Assembly (NCBI RefSeq): GCF_016757215.1
Contig: NZ_JAESIY010000003.1
Location: 248,001 to 312,000, forward strand
Source of the DNA: Fulvivirga sediminis
Lineage (GTDB): Bacteria > Bacteroidota > Bacteroidia > Cytophagales > Cyclobacteriaceae
Reading direction: 5' to 3'
Length of the DNA: 64,000 nt
The position numbers and the translations under genes were made by a program. Below the pieces are notes generated by a model that worked only from the letters and a program-made list of their open reading frames with translations, did no database searches and had not been told where the DNA came from. This document shows positions 61,611 to 64,000 of the stretch, piece after piece (the first letter of the stretch is position 1; each line of letters begins with the position of its first letter).

Positions 61611-63473
61611 CTAATCTGCTTTTAAATCCATTAATATGGGTTCTTTTACGCTTGAAATAGCGCTTTGTTGAGTGTCATTAAGCTGCTCGAAAACGACTAT
61701 TGTATTGTCTCCTTCATTGAGCCAGCAACCTGGTACATATAGTGTTTGCTGAGGACCTACCTTCCAGTACCTTCCAAGGTTATGGCCATTAACAAAGACT
61801 ATTCCTTTACCCCAATTGGTCATATCGAGGAAGGTATCTCCTGCTGTTTTTAGATTGAAGGTGGCTTCATAGATGACAGGTAAACCAGTTTTGGCTTCTT
61901 TCAAATTATCTAATGAAGGTGCCTCATCAAATGGGGCCTGGTACATTTCCCAGTTTCCGGTGATTTCATAATCATTAATAGTTACGGGGCTTATTATTCC
62001 CTTCTTATTATGCACTATTTCAGCTCCGTAATTAATTCTTCCCATGTTTTCAACTAGAATTTCTAGAGTGCCATTAAAGGGTATTGTGATATCCATTTCA
62101 TAATTATTGAATACCCTGTTTAATACGCCTTGCCTCTTTCCATTCACATATACTGTGGCATAATCTCTAAGGCCTTCTATTTTCAATTTGCCATTAATGG
62201 GCTGAGTAAACCTCTTTTTATAAAGTACATAGCCAGATTGCTGCATTAGCTCTTCATAAGTAAGAGGAGTTTCTGATTTTACTGGTTTCTGCTTTTTAAT
62301 ATAGCTAAGTGCATCAGCTGATTTTGAAATTTCAATAGAAGGAATGGCTATAACTGGTATCTGGTCAGGAATAGTTGGCACCTCATATGAAACGTGTTTC
62401 TTCATCAATTCTCTGATGGCTTTGTATTTTGGAGTTGCCCAGCCTGCTTCGCTTATAGGAGCGTTATAGTCATAACTAGTTAGGTCTGGCTGTATATCAT
62501 GTTCATCATTATAATTAGCGCCACTGGTGAAACCAAAATTAGTACCACCATGAACCATATAGAAATTGAAATCCACACCATTCTCTAAATAGGTTTTAGC
62601 CTGATTGGTAAGGCTTTCAGTTCCTATGGTGATGAAGTCCTCAGCCCAATGGTCTAGCCATCCGGAATAAAACTCGGCTACCATATACGGACCTTCATCA
62701 TTATGATACTTGTTTACAGCCTTTTTTAGATTATTAACATTTCCTTCTCCGTTGGCAGTTGGCAATACACCATCAATGGCGCCACCCTCAAATAGCCAGC
62801 TTCCATCAGAAGTGAAGAATGGTCCGTCAAATCCTACTTCTTGAAGCATCTCATAGATTTTTGTTCTATAGGCAAGGTGATCTTCCGCACTTACGTCTTG
62901 TCTTTGAGAAACGTAAGATCCAAACTCATTTTCTACCTGAGTCATAATAATATTGCCTCCTTTACTCACTTGTAGATCCGCTACTTGCTCTGCAAGTTTG
63001 CCTAGATATACTTTGCATGAATCTAAAAAGGCCTGATTGTTAGCTCTAATCTCCAATTCTGGATTATTTTGCAGCCAGAAAGGGTATCCCCCAAATTCCC
63101 ATTCAGCACAAACGTAAGGGCCTGGTCGTAAGATTACATATAGCCCTTCCTCTTTAGCCGTTTTTATGTATTCTGCCAGGTTTTTGTTTCCAGTGCTAAA
63201 ATCCCATTTTCCGGGCTCTACTTCATGGTAATTCCAAAATACATAAGTTGCCACCGTGTTTAATCCCATGGCTTTAATCATTCTTAACCTATGCCTCCAG
63301 TATTCTTTAGGGATACGGCTATAATGCATTTCACCACTATAGATATGAATAGGCTTTTTATTTACTTGAAAGCTTCCATCTTCTATTCTGAAAGACTTTT
63401 TTCCTTGAGCATTGGTCTGGGCTATAGCCACACCAACGAGCATTAAAAAAATAAACGTCCTTAATTTCCTCAT
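61611..63473 (-). CDS. GH35 beta-galactosidase
   Basis: This 620-aa secreted enzyme has a signal peptide (RKLRTFIFLMLVGVAIAQ). The N-terminal TIM barrel has 'IYSGEMHYSRIPKEYWRHRL', 'LNTVATYVFWNYHEVEPGKW', the acid/base Glu in 'IIMTQVENEFGSY' near residue 183, and the nucleophile Glu in 'YMVAEFYSGWLDHW' near 268. Beta-sandwich domains of the galactose-binding type form the C-terminal third (FVNGHNLGRYWKVGPQQTLY). It should remove terminal beta-galactose, as capping N-glycan antennae. It follows the fucosidase gene by 56 bp and lacks the LacI-type operator. Confidence 0.92.
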   Translation of the reverse strand: MRKLRTFIFLMLVGVAIAQTNAQGKKSFRIEDGSFQVNKKPIHIYSGEMHYSRIPKEYWRHRLRMIKAMGLNTVATYVFWNYHEVEPGKWDFSTGNKNLAEYIKTAKEEGLYVILRPGPYVCAEWEFGGYPFWLQNNPELEIRANNQAFLDSCKVYLGKLAEQVADLQVSKGGNIIMTQVENEFGSYVSQRQDVSAEDHLAYRTKIYEMLQEVGFDGPFFTSDGSWLFEGGAIDGVLPTANGEGNVNNLKKAVNKYHNDEGPYMVAEFYSGWLDHWAEDFITIGTESLTNQAKTYLENGVDFNFYMVHGGTNFGFTSGANYNDEHDIQPDLTSYDYNAPISEAGWATPKYKAIRELMKKHVSYEVPTIPDQIPVIAIPSIEISKSADALSYIKKQKPVKSETPLTYEELMQQSGYVLYKKRFTQPINGKLKIEGLRDYATVYVNGKRQGVLNRVFNNYEMDITIPFNGTLEILVENMGRINYGAEIVHNKKGIISPVTINDYEITGNWEMYQAPFDEAPSLDNLKEAKTGLPVIYEATFNLKTAGDTFLDMTNWGKGIVFVNGHNLGRYWKVGPQQTLYVPGCWLNEGDNTIVVFEQLNDTQQSAISSVKEPILMDLKAD

Positions 63474-63529
63474 ATATAACTAATTGGGTATATAACAAAG
63501 TGTAATTCCATTATATACACAGCTCTTTC

Positions 63530-64000
63530 TTAGTGAATTTCGATATTATTAATAACGGGACATGCTTTACTATCTGTTATATTAATTTTGATTTTATCTG
63601 TATTCACAGGTTCTTCAAGTCTTAATATTCTCTTATAACCAATAGTGGTGGCTTCAGTAATAGCCTCCCATTTTCCATTTGACCATGCTTCTACGTTAAA
63701 AGACTTAACACGCTGACCTAAAGGAATATACTCTTGAATAGTAATGTACTTTACTTGTTTTGCTTCTCCTAAATCAATTTCTAAAGAACCTGTATTTACG
63801 GCATCATCAGTAGCCCAGTAAGTATCATAGTTATCATCAATAACTAGGCTCGCAGCGTATGATTCCTCGTCTCCGCGAACAGATGAGGCTGCGATAGAAG
63901 CTCCTTCTGTAAGGTCATTAGCAAATTCTTTCTTAAGAAGTGCATTCCATCCTTTTAGTGAAGCAATGTCATTTTCATGAAAAAGACCTCTTTTATCAGG
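63530..64000 (-). CDS. GH29 alpha-L-fucosidase, C-terminal part, cut by window edge
   Basis: The frame is open from the last base of the window to TAA at 63530-63532, giving 157 residues that begin PDKRGLFHENDIASLKGW. That is the end of the GH29 catalytic domain and its linker. The rest is an F5/8-type (discoidin) domain: 'DDNYDTYWATDDAVNTGSLE', 'YIPLGQRVKSFNVEAW', 'TTIGYKRILRL' and 'SKACPVINNIEIH', the standard GH29 ending in Bacteroidota. The enzyme would cut alpha-fucose from the glycan before the adjacent GH35 acts. The start, catalytic Asp and promoter are beyond the window. Confidence 0.88.
   Translation of the reverse strand, partial: PDKRGLFHENDIASLKGWNALLKKEFANDLTEGASIAASSVRGDEESYAASLVIDDNYDTYWATDDAVNTGSLEIDLGEAKQVKYITIQEYIPLGQRVKSFNVEAWSNGKWEAITEATTIGYKRILRLEEPVNTDKIKINITDSKACPVINNIEIH

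Noticed and set aside
63474-63529. A LacI-type operator in front of the GH35 gene.
   Set aside because: The gap contains only TATATACACA-like sequence without the GTGTGCGCACAC core; the fucosidase gene upstream suggests co-transcription.
1-64000. CRISPR arrays, tRNA or rRNA genes.
   Set aside because: I found no regularly spaced short repeats and no recognisable tRNA or rRNA sequence by reading; a tRNAscan or Infernal run would settle this.

Overview
The window comes from a low-GC member of the phylum Bacteroidota, most likely an environmental Cytophagales-type bacterium. The evidence is two SusC/SusD outer-membrane pairs, many glycoside hydrolases with signal or lipoprotein leaders, an alginate-export-type porin, and a plausible TAnnTTTG promoter. 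I cannot name a species.

Region 1 (1-7,730) is accessory DNA. It starts with REP-like palindromes and the tail of a REP-associated transposase. From about 1,690 it reads as a short integron-type cassette array with no integrase in view. Three consecutive units (a DUF6119-family protein, an OLD-like ATPase/TOPRIM nuclease, and a membrane J-domain protein) each begin with a GTT core whose reverse complement recurs at the end of the same unit. An ORF-less group II intron of about 640 nt sits in the first attC-like site. The 3' tip of a second intron sits at the equivalent position of the next site. Two copies of a 211-bp MITE-like element have further broken the array. The OLD-like gene is frameshifted, and another gene survives only as its 3' part.

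Region 2 (7,728-22,450) holds two coiled-coil envelope proteins, a GH127 beta-L-arabinofuranosidase, a lipoprotein alkaline phosphatase facing a porin, a HipA-like kinase/DUF3037/NADAR trio, an EmrAB-TolC-like efflux operon facing an AraC regulator, and a DUF1206 membrane protein.

Region 3 (22,730-30,477) is a hydroxamate (NIS) siderophore operon behind a Fur-box-like palindrome. It encodes a PLP decarboxylase, an amine N-hydroxylase, an MFS exporter, a fused GNAT-IucA/IucC synthetase and a membrane acyltransferase-like protein.

Region 4 (30,538-36,116) is a chemotaxis operon in the order cheY-cheA-cheW-mcp-cheR.

Region 5 (36,483-64,000) is a large glycan utilisation locus. It has GH2, GH92, GH3, GH35 and GH29 enzymes, two SusCD pairs, a sugar MFS transporter, a ROK kinase, a NagB-PIG-L fusion and a LacI-family regulator. 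Copies of a TGTGTGCGCACACA-type palindrome lie upstream of most of its transcription units, in pairs 21 bp or 31 bp apart, and I infer that the local LacI protein binds them. The enzyme set (alpha-mannosidase, a GH2 enzyme that may be a beta-mannosidase, beta-galactosidase, alpha-fucosidase, GlcN-6-P deaminase) points to complex N-glycans or a similar glycan of mannose, GlcNAc, galactose and fucose.
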